Assembly: GCF_036346105.1 (NCBI RefSeq)
Contig: NZ_CP107811.1
Span: forward strand, 5,165,501 to 5,229,500
Length of the DNA: 64,000 nt
Direction: 5' to 3'
Origin: Streptomyces sp. NBC_00539
GTDB taxonomy: Bacteria > Actinomycetota > Actinomycetes > Streptomycetales > Streptomycetaceae
Below the pieces are notes generated by a model. That model worked only from the letters and a program-made list of their open reading frames with translations. It ran no database searches and was not told the origin of the DNA. A program made the position numbers and the translations under genes. Shown in pieces: positions 7,896 to 15,979 of the stretch; position 1 is the stretch's first letter, and every line of letters starts with the position of its first letter.

Positions 7896-9551
7896 ATGAC
7901 CAGCTCCAGCTCCGCACGACCCAGCCGCCGTCCCGCCCGGGGCCGAGGAGCGGCCCAGGGACGTCCGAAGGCTGGTGCGGGACGGCAGAAGTCCGCCCCC
8001 GCCGCCAGGCCCCTAGAATTCACCATGCCCGAACCGCTGACCCCGGCGCTGCCGCCGGTCGCCGCGTTCGAGGACATGGACATGCCTGAGGCGCTGCTGA
8101 AGACCCTCGCCGCCCAGGGCGTCACCGAACCCTTCCCGATCCAGGCCGCGACCCTGCCGAACTCCCTGGCCGGCCGTGACCTGCTCGGGCGCGGCCGCAC
8201 CGGCTCCGGCAAGACGCTGGCCTTCGGCCTGGCGCTGCTCGCCCGCACCGCCGGCCGCCGCGCGCAGCCCAAGTCGCCGCTCGCGCTGGTCCTCGTACCG
8301 ACCCGTGAGCTCGCGCAGCAGGTCACCGACGCGCTGGCGCCGTACGCCACCGCCGTCAACCTGCGCATCGCCACCGTCGTCGGCGGCATGTCGATCAACC
8401 GGCAGTCCGGCGCCCTGCGGCGCGGCGCCGAAGTGCTCGTCGCCACCCCCGGCCGGCTCAAGGACCTCATCGACCGCGGCGACGCGATCCTCGACGAGGT
8501 CGCGATCACGGTCCTCGACGAGGCCGACCAGATGACCGACATGGGCTTCATGCCGCAGGTCACCGCGCTGCTCAAGCAGGTCCGGCCCGACGGCCAGACC
8601 ATGCTGTTCTCCGCGACGCTGGACAAGAACATCGACAAGCTCGTCAAGATGTTCCTGACCGACCCGGTCGGCCACTCCGTCGACCCGTCGGCCGGCGCCG
8701 TCACCACGATGGAACACCACGTCCTGTACGTCATGGACGAAACCGACAAGAAGGCCGTGGCGACGCGCATAGCCGCCCGCGACGGCCGGGTGATCATGTT
8801 CGTGGACACCAAGCGGGGTGTCGACCGCATGGTCAAGAAGCTGCTGGCCGACGGCGTGCGCGCCTCCGGCCTGCACGGCGGCCGCTCCCAGCCGCAGCGC
8901 AACCGCACCCTGGACTGGTTCAAGACGGGCGAGGTCACCGCGCTCGTCGCCACCAACGTGGCCGCGCGCGGCATCCACATCGACGACCTGGACCTCGTCG
9001 TCAACGTGGACCCGCCCACCGACCACAAGGACTACCTGCACCGCGGCGGCCGTACCGCCCGCGCCGGGGAGTCCGGCAGCGTCGTCACCCTGGTCCTGCC
9101 CGACCAGAAGCGCGACATGACCCGCCTGATGTCGGACGCCGGGATCTCCCCGCGCACCGCGCAGATCAAGTCCTCCGACGAGGAACTGTCCCGCCTGACC
9201 GGCGCCAAGACGCCGTCCGGCATCCCGGTGGTGCTGGAGGTGCCGCAGCCCGCGCAGCCCAAGGCGCGTTCCGGCTCGGGCCGCCGCTCGGGCGGATCGC
9301 GTACGGGTTCGTCCGCGGGCGCGGCTCCGTCCGCCGGTGGTGGCCGCAGCCGCCGCTCCGGTGGCCCCGGCGCCGGGCAGGCTCCCGCCGCCGGTACGGG
9401 CCAGGCCCGCCGCGGACAGGCGGCCGGTCAGGGCTCCGGCTCGGGCGAACGCGGTCGGCGCAGCGGTGGCGCCCCCTCCGGCGGTGCGGCGGCGGCTTCT
9501 GCGCGCAGCCGCGTCGGTGGCGCGGGCCAGGGCCGGCGCCGGTCGGCCTGA
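7896..9551 (+). CDS. DEAD-box ATP-dependent RNA helicase
   Basis: A 551-aa DEAD-box helicase. Q motif (EPFPIQAATLP), Walker A (GRTGSGKT, about residues 101-107), PTRELA, DEAD (about 208-211), SAT, and the C-terminal motifs RGIHIDDLDLVVNVDPP and HRGGRTARAG are present. The last 110 residues or so form a low-complexity Gly/Arg/Ser/Ala tail typical of RNA-binding extensions. ATG 7896 is chosen for the upstream CAGGAGG; an earlier in-frame ATG lies inside the preceding terminator. It follows the cold-shock gene and may act with it on structured RNA. Confidence 0.93.
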   Translation: MTSSSSARPSRRPARGRGAAQGRPKAGAGRQKSAPAARPLEFTMPEPLTPALPPVAAFEDMDMPEALLKTLAAQGVTEPFPIQAATLPNSLAGRDLLGRGRTGSGKTLAFGLALLARTAGRRAQPKSPLALVLVPTRELAQQVTDALAPYATAVNLRIATVVGGMSINRQSGALRRGAEVLVATPGRLKDLIDRGDAILDEVAITVLDEADQMTDMGFMPQVTALLKQVRPDGQTMLFSATLDKNIDKLVKMFLTDPVGHSVDPSAGAVTTMEHHVLYVMDETDKKAVATRIAARDGRVIMFVDTKRGVDRMVKKLLADGVRASGLHGGRSQPQRNRTLDWFKTGEVTALVATNVAARGIHIDDLDLVVNVDPPTDHKDYLHRGGRTARAGESGSVVTLVLPDQKRDMTRLMSDAGISPRTAQIKSSDEELSRLTGAKTPSGIPVVLEVPQPAQPKARSGSGRRSGGSRTGSSAGAAPSAGGGRSRRSGGPGAGQAPAAGTGQARRGQAAGQGSGSGERGRRSGGAPSGGAAAASARSRVGGAGQGRRRSA

Positions 9552-9569
9552 TCCGGCAAGAAGTACCCC

Positions 9570-9612
9570 GCTACGCCGGGCGGCGCGCAGTGAGCGCGCC
9601 GCCCGGCGTAGC
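9570..9612. terminator. Strong bidirectional terminator
   Basis: A perfect 19-bp stem, arms 9570-9588 and 9594-9612, with loop AGTGA, between the convergent helicase and phosphatase genes. Confidence 0.85.
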
Positions 9613-9659
9613 CGTTTCCACGGTCGTATCCACGGCCGTATCCACGTCTACGGCGGTTT

Positions 9660-10583
9660 CTACGACCGGACCAGCCTCGTCTGCAGCTTCGCCAGGGTCC
9701 GCAGGTCCAGGCCGAGGCCGTCGGTGAGGTAGCCGTAGAAGCCGCCGTAGTCCGCCTCCATCCGGGCGGTCGCGGCGTCCAGGTAGTCCTGGCGGACCTC
9801 CTGGAGCGGGATCAGCAGATCCGGGTCCTGCATCCGGCCCGACTGCTTGAGGCCCGCCCGCACCTGGGCGTCGTAGGCCGCGCGGAAGGTGTTCGAGGCC
9901 AGGTAGTCCTGCCCGGCGCCGCTCTCGGGGACGCCGAGCGCGCGCAGCAGCACGTAACTCACCCAGCCGGTACGGTCCTTGCCCGACGTGCAGTGGTACA
10001 GCAGCGGCCCCGTGCCGTCCGCGATCTCCCGCAGCGTCGCCGCGAACTGCGCCCGGTTCTCTGCGCTGGTCACGAAGGTGCGGTAGATGTCGCGCATGTA
10101 GGCCTCGGCGCGGCCGCCGCCGAGCATCTGCTCCTGCTCGGCGGGGTCGCCGCTGGAGAGGACGGTGAGCAGGGTCGCGTACAGGCCGAGGTCGCTGACC
10201 GGGCGCGAGGTGGGGGTGAGCCCCGCGGGCAGCCGGTCGGCGCCGTCGTAGCGGACCTCCAACGGGACGCGGAAGTCGACGGCCTTGGTGAGGCCGAGGC
10301 CGGAGACGGTGGTGAGGTCCGCGGCGGTCAGCTTGTTCAGCGCGTCGGAGCGGTAGACCAGCCCCTGGCGGACCTGCCCGCCGGTGTAGGTGCGGTAGCC
10401 GCCCAGGTCGCGGAAGTTGACCGCGCCCTGGAGGGGAATCTGACGGATCGTTTCTGCTGCCGTCCGGTGCAGCCCGGGGCGGACGGGCGCCCGCGCAGCG
10501 GAGGCTGCGGTGGCGGACACGGTGGTGACGGCGAGGGCGGCGGCGAGGGCCGCCGTCACCAGGCGGATACGGACACGGCTCAT
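9660..10583 (-). CDS. Secreted tyrosine/serine phosphatase (Y_phosphatase3 family)
   Basis: A 307-aa protein. Residues 1-30 are a Sec signal peptide (RIRLVTAALAAALAVTT...ATAASA). The catalytic P-loop is HCTSGKDRTG near residue 197, the HCxxGKDRTG signature of the PtpB/lipid-phosphatase-like family, and the N-terminal FRDLGGY motif is also present. It probably acts outside the cell on phosphoproteins or phosphoinositides. ATG 10583 has a GGAGGAGGGG-type site nearby. It lies 38 nt after ipdC on the same strand and may be read through, though it has no known part in sterol catabolism. Confidence 0.88.
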   Translation of the reverse strand: MSRVRIRLVTAALAAALAVTTVSATAASAARAPVRPGLHRTAAETIRQIPLQGAVNFRDLGGYRTYTGGQVRQGLVYRSDALNKLTAADLTTVSGLGLTKAVDFRVPLEVRYDGADRLPAGLTPTSRPVSDLGLYATLLTVLSSGDPAEQEQMLGGGRAEAYMRDIYRTFVTSAENRAQFAATLREIADGTGPLLYHCTSGKDRTGWVSYVLLRALGVPESGAGQDYLASNTFRAAYDAQVRAGLKQSGRMQDPDLLIPLQEVRQDYLDAATARMEADYGGFYGYLTDGLGLDLRTLAKLQTRLVRS

Positions 10584-10621
10584 CTGGGCGGCTCCTGAGG
10601 GGAGGAGGGGGAAAGGGACGG

Positions 10622-11689
10622 TCACCCTGGTGGGGGCAGGGTCCCGCCGGCGTGCAGTCGTACGAGTGCGCTCTGTGCCTCGGCCATGACCCGGCCGACG
10701 AGTTCCGCGCAGGACGGGAGGTCCTCGATCACCCCTGCGACCTGCCCGGACGCCATGACACCGAGGTCCGTGCGGCCCTCGACCATGGACGCTTTGAGGA
10801 GCATCGGCGTGTTCGCGGCGAGCAGGACCTGGCTCCAGGACAGGTCCTTGCCGTGCTTCATCGCCAGCCCGTCCCGCACCATCCGCGACCAGGACAGGCC
10901 CGACAGCCTGCGGAAACCGGCCGCGTGGCGCACCGCCCGGGCCAGCGCCCGGGCGCGGCCGGCCCGCTCCAGGGAATCGACCAGCTCGCTGCGCAGCATC
11001 CGGTGCGGCAGCCCGTCGACGGCCGTGGTGACGGTGACGTCCTTGACGCCCGCCCTGAGGTACTCGGCCTTGACCGCGTCCGGGACGGTCGAATCGGAGG
11101 TGAGCAGGAAGCGGGTACCCATCGCGATGCCCGCCGCCCCGTAGGCGAGGGCCGCCACGAGGCCCCGGCCGTCGTGGAAACCGCCCGCCGCTATCACCGG
11201 GATGTCCACGGTGTCGACGACCTGCGGCAGCAGCACGGTCGTGGCCACCTCGCCGGTGTGTCCGCCGCCCTCGCCGCCCTGCACGATCACCGCGTCCGCA
11301 CCCCACGCCGCGACCTTCTCCGCGTGCCTGCGCGCCCCGACCGACGGGATGACGACCACCCCCGCGTCCCTGAGCCGGACGATCAGCTCCCGGGACGGCG
11401 CGAGCGCGAAGGACGCGACCCGCACCCCCTCGTCGATGATCAGCCGGGCCCGCTCGGCGGCGTCACCGGCGTCGGCGCGCAGGTTCACCCCGAACGGCGC
11501 GCCCGTACGGGACTTCACCTCGCGCACCGCGGCCCGCAGCTGTTCCAGCGTCATCGTCGCCGACGCCAGGATCCCCAGCGCGCCCGCGTTCGCCGACGCC
11601 GACACCAGCCGGGGGCCGGCCACCCATCCCATGCCGGTCTGCACGATCGGGTACCGGACCCCGACCAGCTCCGTCAATGCCGTCTCCAT
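10622..11689 (-). CDS. ipdC: Flavin-dependent oxidoreductase IpdC
   Basis: A 355-aa TIM-barrel flavoprotein of the nitronate monooxygenase/enoyl reductase family. Features include the N-terminal YPIVQTGMGWVAGP, the flavin phosphate segment VIVQGGEGGGHTG, and AAGGFHDGRGL...GAAGIAMGTRFLLT. It lies 4 nt downstream of ipdB, the same order as ipdA-ipdB-ipdC (Rv3551-Rv3553) in M. tuberculosis, where IpdC is needed for growth on HIP. A plain NMO-type annotation would be the alternative; context strongly favours IpdC. Confidence 0.85.
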   Translation of the reverse strand: METALTELVGVRYPIVQTGMGWVAGPRLVSASANAGALGILASATMTLEQLRAAVREVKSRTGAPFGVNLRADAGDAAERARLIIDEGVRVASFALAPSRELIVRLRDAGVVVIPSVGARRHAEKVAAWGADAVIVQGGEGGGHTGEVATTVLLPQVVDTVDIPVIAAGGFHDGRGLVAALAYGAAGIAMGTRFLLTSDSTVPDAVKAEYLRAGVKDVTVTTAVDGLPHRMLRSELVDSLERAGRARALARAVRHAAGFRRLSGLSWSRMVRDGLAMKHGKDLSWSQVLLAANTPMLLKASMVEGRTDLGVMASGQVAGVIEDLPSCAELVGRVMAEAQSALVRLHAGGTLPPPG

Positions 11690-11693
11690 CGCC

Positions 11694-12425
11694 TCAGACC
11701 CGTACTTCCCGCTCGCGCAGGCCCTCGGGGTCGATCACCTCGCGGATCAGGCGCAGCTCCTCGGCGCTCGGCTCCCGCGTGTACGGGACGTCGTCGGGCA
11801 CCGCCAGGTCGAAACCGGTGGCGTCCCGGACCTGGTCGACGGTGACCCCGGGGTGGAGGGAAGCCAGGCGCATCGAGCGGTCGGGGGTCCGGAAGTCGAA
11901 GACGCCGAGATCGCTGACCACCCGGGGCAGACGGTGGAAGCGCGTCACCCCGGCCGCCTCCGCCCGGTCGTAGCCGACGCCGCTGACCATGTCGACGCGC
12001 TCCACGAAGACCCGGGCCGAGTGCCGCGGGATCCAGTAACTCACCGGATTGTTGAGGGTGTTGACAGGTGCGCCGCGCACCCCCAGGAGCTGGCGGGCGG
12101 GCCGCTCCCAGTCCCCGATGCAGGAGATGTTCTGGTTGCCGTACCGGTCGATCTGGCTGGCGCCCATCATCACGTGCCGCCTGCCGCCGGTGACCATGGC
12201 GAGGTGACGGCGGTACGGGAGCCAGCCCTCCACCGTGCCGTCGAGCCCGACGAGCGCCGCCTCGCCGTCGGTGAGCAGCAGGTCGGGGCTGAAGGTCCGT
12301 TTCGCGAGCCGCGCGCCGACGGAAGGGACGAGGCCCATGGGGCTGGCGAGGACCTCACCGTCACCGCGCCAGGCCTCGGCGCAGGCGATCACACAGTATT
12401 CGGCGCGGGTCGGCTCACTGGTCAC
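11694..12425 (-). CDS. ipdB: IpdB, beta subunit of COCHEA-CoA ring hydrolase
   Basis: A 243-aa protein with the CoA-transferase family I fold. Segments SPMGLVPSVGARLAKRTFSPDLLLTDGEA, RRHVMMGASQIDRYGNQNIS, SGVGYD and RVVSDLGVFDF...SLHPGVT match my recollection of mycobacterial IpdB (Rv3552). IpdAB is not a transferase but hydrolyses ring C of COCHEA-CoA to MOODA-CoA. The GTG start overlaps the ipdA stop (GTGA), as expected for obligate heteromer subunits. Confidence 0.9.
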   Translation of the reverse strand: MTSEPTRAEYCVIACAEAWRGDGEVLASPMGLVPSVGARLAKRTFSPDLLLTDGEAALVGLDGTVEGWLPYRRHLAMVTGGRRHVMMGASQIDRYGNQNISCIGDWERPARQLLGVRGAPVNTLNNPVSYWIPRHSARVFVERVDMVSGVGYDRAEAAGVTRFHRLPRVVSDLGVFDFRTPDRSMRLASLHPGVTVDQVRDATGFDLAVPDDVPYTREPSAEELRLIREVIDPEGLREREVRV

Positions 12426-13273
12426 CGCTGCTCCTCGTGCCAGGCCTGGACGGCCGACTGGTAGGCCGACTCGCCCGGCCCGGACAGGAAGCGGGCGGCG
12501 AACTCGGGCCAGGGGGTGGACGCGTACAGCTTCTGAAAGGGCTCGTCCCGGCCGTAGTCGGGGACGCAGGAGGTGAAGTGCGCCCCGCCCGGGGTCTCCA
12601 CGACGCCGGTGACGCTGTGGCGGCTGACGAGCAGGGACTGCGGCGGCCCGGACTTGGCGAGGTCGGCGCTCTCCACGAGCTGCTCGCAGGAGACGTACGC
12701 CGCGTCGGCGGCCTCGCAGAACAGGTCGTCGAAGTACGGGTCGGGGCCCAGGTACTGGGCGTTGCCGAGACGGTCGGCGCGGTTCAGGTGGACCAGGGCC
12801 GCGTCCATGCGCAGGGCGGGGACGGCGACGAACTCCTCCGCGTCGGCGTAGGGGGAGGTGACGGTCCGCAGCTCGGGGTTGACGCGCATCACGTCGGAGC
12901 CGAGGCCGGCGCGCACGGGCAGGAACGGCAGCCGGTTCGCCGCGGCGTGCAGGCCCCACATGAACATCGCCTCGTCCAGCTCGGTCAGCGTGAACGCGCC
13001 CCGCTCGCGGGCGGCCCGGAAGTGCGGCTCCAGCGGGATCGAGTCGAGGGTGGCGAAGGGGGCGACGAGCCGGCGGATCCGCCCGGCCGCGGCCAGCAGC
13101 CCGACGTCCGGGCCGCCGTACGAGACGACGGTGAGGTCGGTGATCCCGGAGCGCAGCAGTGCCCGCACCAGCGCCATGGGCTTGCGCCGCGAGCCCCAGC
13201 CGCCGATGCCCAGCGTCATCCCGCTGCGCAGCCGCCCCACCACGTCCTCGGGGGTCATGGACTTGTCGGTCAT
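12422..13273 (-). CDS. ipdA: IpdA, alpha subunit of COCHEA-CoA ring hydrolase
   Basis: A 283-aa CoA-transferase-like subunit. The opening LRSGMTLGIGGWGSRRKPMA, then DLTVVSYGGPD, RLPFLPVRAGLGSDV, DPYFDDLFCEAA and VETPGGAHFTSCVPDYGRDEPF closely follow mycobacterial IpdA (Rv3551). With IpdB it opens the last carbocycle of the sterol nucleus. The ATG at 13273 overlaps the echA20 stop (ATGA) with GGAGCGGGAAGC in front. Ordinary acyl-CoA transferase is the obvious alternative but fits the neighbourhood less well. Confidence 0.9.
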   Translation of the reverse strand: MTDKSMTPEDVVGRLRSGMTLGIGGWGSRRKPMALVRALLRSGITDLTVVSYGGPDVGLLAAAGRIRRLVAPFATLDSIPLEPHFRAARERGAFTLTELDEAMFMWGLHAAANRLPFLPVRAGLGSDVMRVNPELRTVTSPYADAEEFVAVPALRMDAALVHLNRADRLGNAQYLGPDPYFDDLFCEAADAAYVSCEQLVESADLAKSGPPQSLLVSRHSVTGVVETPGGAHFTSCVPDYGRDEPFQKLYASTPWPEFAARFLSGPGESAYQSAVQAWHEEQR

Positions 13274-14019
13274 GCTTCCCGCTCCTTGCCGAAGGAGTCG
13301 CGGACCCGGTCGGCGACCCCACTGAGATTGGCCTCGAAGGTGAACCCCTGCTCGAAGCGGTAGCTGCGCCGTACGTCGACGGGGTCGATGCCGTTGATGG
13401 CCGCCTTGGCCAGCCGGATCAGGTAGCCGTCCTTGCGGGCGATCTCCGCCGCCAGCTCCAGGGCGGCGGCGCGGACCTCCGCGCGCGGGACGACCCTCCA
13501 CACCGAGCCGTGCGCGTGCAGCTCTGCCGCGGTCGCGGTACGGGAGGTGTAGTACAGGGCCCGCATCAGGTGCTGGGGGACCAGGCGGGCCAGGTGGGTG
13601 GCGGCGCCGAGCGCGCCCCGGTCCAGCTCGGGCAGGCCGAAGGCGGCGTCGTCGGAGGCGACGATCGCGTCCGCGTTCCCGGCCAGGCCGATCCCGCCGC
13701 CGAGGCAGAAACCGTGGACGGCGGCCACCACCGGCACCTCGCACTCGTAGACGGCGGCGAAGGTCTCGTAACAGCCGCGGTTCGCGCCGATGAGGGAGCC
13801 GTGGCCGCTGTCGCGCTGCATCTCCTTGATGTCGACGCCGGCGTTGAAGCCCCGGCCCTCGGCGGCGAGGACGACGCACCTAACGGACCGGTCGCGGCCG
13901 GCGGCGCGCAGGGCGTCGGCGAGTTCGTACCAGCCGCTCACCGGGAGGGCGTTGACGGGCGGGAAGTCGACGGTGACCAGCGCGATGCCCTCGTCGGGGC
14001 TGGAGGTGGAGACACCCAT
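13270..14019 (-). CDS. echA20: EchA20, crotonase-fold ring D hydrolase
   Basis: A 249-aa crotonase-family protein. EGRGFNAGVDIKEMQR (first oxyanion contact), NRGCYETFAAVYECEVPVVAAVHGFCLGGGIGL (second oxyanion loop), FGLPELDRGALGAATHL.RLVPQHLMR and YRFEQGFTFEANLSGVADRVRD match mycobacterial EchA20 (Rv3550), which opens the five-membered ring of HIEC-CoA before IpdAB acts. ATG 14019 is preferred over 14049 because the latter would place the start inside the operator. It heads the echA20-ipdA-ipdB-ipdC operon. Confidence 0.9.
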   Translation of the reverse strand: MGVSTSSPDEGIALVTVDFPPVNALPVSGWYELADALRAAGRDRSVRCVVLAAEGRGFNAGVDIKEMQRDSGHGSLIGANRGCYETFAAVYECEVPVVAAVHGFCLGGGIGLAGNADAIVASDDAAFGLPELDRGALGAATHLARLVPQHLMRALYYTSRTATAAELHAHGSVWRVVPRAEVRAAALELAAEIARKDGYLIRLAKAAINGIDPVDVRRSYRFEQGFTFEANLSGVADRVRDSFGKEREA

Positions 14020-14041
14020 GGGCGGATCAGCTACCTTTCCA

Positions 14042-14057
14042 CCAAACATTTGTTAGG
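14042..14057. promoter_or_regulatory. Second probable KstR2 operator
   Basis: CCAAACATTTGTTAGG is identical at 13 of 16 positions to the palindrome at 4665-4680, with one arm mismatch. It sits between echA20 (minus) and an SDR gene (plus), so one repressor could shut both operons. Confidence 0.72.
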
Positions 14058-14075
14058 TGAGGAAGGTAGCAGCCG

Positions 14076-14840
14076 ATGGAGCTCAAGGGGAGGGTGGTCG
14101 TCGTCACCGGCGGAACCCGGGGGGTGGGCGCGGGCATCGCGCGTGCGTTCCTCGCGGCGGGCGCGCAGGTGGTCGTCTGCGCGCGCCGCCCGCCGCGGCA
14201 GCCGGTCGAGGAGGACGGCCGGCAGGCGGCCTTCACCGCCGTCGACCTGCGCGAACCCCCCGCCGTCCAGGAGCTGTTCGAGGCGGTCGCCCAGCGGTAC
14301 GGGCGGCTGGACTGCCTGGTCAACAACGCGGGCGGAACCCCGTACCGGCTGCTGGGGGAGGGGGAGGCGGCGCGCCATGCCCGAGTCGTCGAGCTGAACC
14401 TCCTCGCCCCGATGACGGCCTCGCTCGCCGCCTACCCGTGGCTGCGGGGGTCCCGGGGCTCGGTCGTGATGATCGGCAGCGTCAGCGGCACCCGCCCCTC
14501 GCCGGGCACGGCCGCCTACGGGGCGGCGAAGGCGGGGCTGGAGAGCCTGGCCCGCTCGATGGCCGTCGAGTGGGCGCCCGAGGTACGGGTCAACTCGGTG
14601 GTCCCCGGCATGGTGCGGACCGAACTGGCCCACTTGCACTACGGGGACGAGGCGGGCGTCCGGGCGGTCGCCGCAACCGTTCCGCTGGGGCGGCTGGCGG
14701 AACCCTGCGACATCGGGGCGGCGGCGGTGTTCCTGGCCTCGGACCGGGCGGCGTACGTGAGCGGGGCGAGCCTGCTGGTGCACGGCGGCGGGGAGCGGCC
14801 CGCCTTTCTGGACGCGGCACATGTCAACAAGGAGGACTGA
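14076..14840 (+). CDS. SDR oxidoreductase (Rv3549c-like, sterol cluster)
   Basis: A 254-aa short-chain dehydrogenase: TGGTRGVGAG near residue 10, NNAGG, and a catalytic segment with Ser and YGAAKAGL (YxxxK) near residue 148. It is the first gene of a two-SDR operon divergent from echA20, as Rv3549c/Rv3548c are in M. tuberculosis, so a role in sterol-ring beta-oxidation is likely. Start ATG has GGAAGG at 14061-14066. The exact substrate is unknown. Confidence 0.85.
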   Translation: MELKGRVVVVTGGTRGVGAGIARAFLAAGAQVVVCARRPPRQPVEEDGRQAAFTAVDLREPPAVQELFEAVAQRYGRLDCLVNNAGGTPYRLLGEGEAARHARVVELNLLAPMTASLAAYPWLRGSRGSVVMIGSVSGTRPSPGTAAYGAAKAGLESLARSMAVEWAPEVRVNSVVPGMVRTELAHLHYGDEAGVRAVAATVPLGRLAEPCDIGAAAVFLASDRAAYVSGASLLVHGGGERPAFLDAAHVNKED

Positions 14841-14841
14841 G

Positions 14842-15753
14842 ATGGGGCTTGCCGAGGGACGCGTGGTCATCGTGACGGGCGCGGGCCGGGGGCTGGGCCG
14901 CGCCCACGCGCTGGCCTTCGCGCAGGAAGGGGCGCGGGTCGTGGTCAACGACCTCGGGGTGGGACTGGACGGGCTGCCCGGCCCCGACAGCCCGGCCGCC
15001 CGGGTGGTGGCCGAGATCGAGGCGGGGGGAGGACGGGCGATCGCGCACGGCGGGGACATCGCCACCGGCGAGGGCGCGGCGTCCCTGGTCGAGTGCGCAC
15101 TCGGGGCGTTCGGGCGCCTGGACACGCTGGTCAACAACGCCGGGTTCCTGCGCGACCGGATGCTGGTGAACCTGGAGGAGGACGACTGGGACGCGGTGGT
15201 CCGGGTCCACCTGAAAGGCCACTTCCTGCCGCTCAAGCACGCGGCGGCGTACTGGCGGGCCGAGGCGAAGGCGGGGCGGCCGGTCGCGGCGCGGGTGGTC
15301 AACACCTCGTCCGGGGCGGGACTGCTGGGCTCGGTCGGGCAGGGGAACTACAGCGCCGCCAAGGCGGGGATCCTGGCGCTGACGCTGGTCGCGGCGGCGG
15401 AGATGGGCCGCTACGGGGTCCAGGTCAACGCCGTCGCGCCGGCCGCGCGGACCCGGATGACGGAACGGACCTTCGCCGAGGCCATGGCGGCGCCGGGCGC
15501 GGGCGGCTTCGACGCGATGGCCCCCGAGAACGTGTCGCCGCTGGTGGTGTGGCTGGGCTCGGGGGCCTCGGAGGGGGTGACGGGGCGCGTCTTCGAGGCG
15601 GAGGGGGGCCGGATCACCGTGATGGAGGGCTGGCGGCCCGGGCCGACGGCCGAACGCGCCGCGCGCTGGACCCCGGCGGAGGCGGGCGAGGCGGCGGCGA
15701 AGCTCCTGGCGCGCGCGCAGCCCCCGGGGGCGGTGTACGGGGCGGGGGAGTAG
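14842..15753 (+). CDS. SDR oxidoreductase (Rv3548c-like, sterol cluster)
   Basis: A 303-aa SDR resembling the dehydrogenase domain of peroxisomal multifunctional beta-oxidation enzymes: TGAGRGLGRAHALAFA near residue 12, VVNDLGVGLDG, NNAGFLRDRM, and YSAAKAGI (YxxxK). ATG 14842 follows AAGGAGG by 6 nt and the previous stop by one base. It probably oxidises a beta-hydroxyacyl-CoA. The C-terminal 50 residues are not SDR core and are rich in Glu and Ala. Confidence 0.85.
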   Translation: MGLAEGRVVIVTGAGRGLGRAHALAFAQEGARVVVNDLGVGLDGLPGPDSPAARVVAEIEAGGGRAIAHGGDIATGEGAASLVECALGAFGRLDTLVNNAGFLRDRMLVNLEEDDWDAVVRVHLKGHFLPLKHAAAYWRAEAKAGRPVAARVVNTSSGAGLLGSVGQGNYSAAKAGILALTLVAAAEMGRYGVQVNAVAPAARTRMTERTFAEAMAAPGAGGFDAMAPENVSPLVVWLGSGASEGVTGRVFEAEGGRITVMEGWRPGPTAERAARWTPAEAGEAAAKLLARAQPPGAVYGAGE

Positions 15754-15979
15754 GCGTCGCCCGCGGCGGCTGCCCGGGGCCCGCCGTGCGGAAGCGGCCG
15801 GGGGAGGGGGCGCGGCGGCTCCCGGGGCCCGTCGCAGGGGCCGGGGCGGCGGACGCGCCCCGGGCCCGGCCCCCTGGCGAGGGGTCGGGTCCGGAGGCTT
15901 CGCGCGTGCGTCGCGATATGACTACCCGCTACGCCCACGCGCTGAACCATCCTGGCCCCGACTTCCCGTCGGCGATCCT
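15754..15979. other. Intergenic region without recognisable gene
   Basis: A GC-rich 226-nt gap between the second SDR and the hsaD-like gene. No convincing terminator or promoter could be defined. Confidence 0.4.

Noticed and set aside
11694-13273. Ordinary acetoacetate/3-oxoacid CoA-transferase pair
   Set aside because: The fold is shared, but specific segments and the echA20-ipdA-ipdB-ipdC order match the ring hydrolase IpdAB instead.
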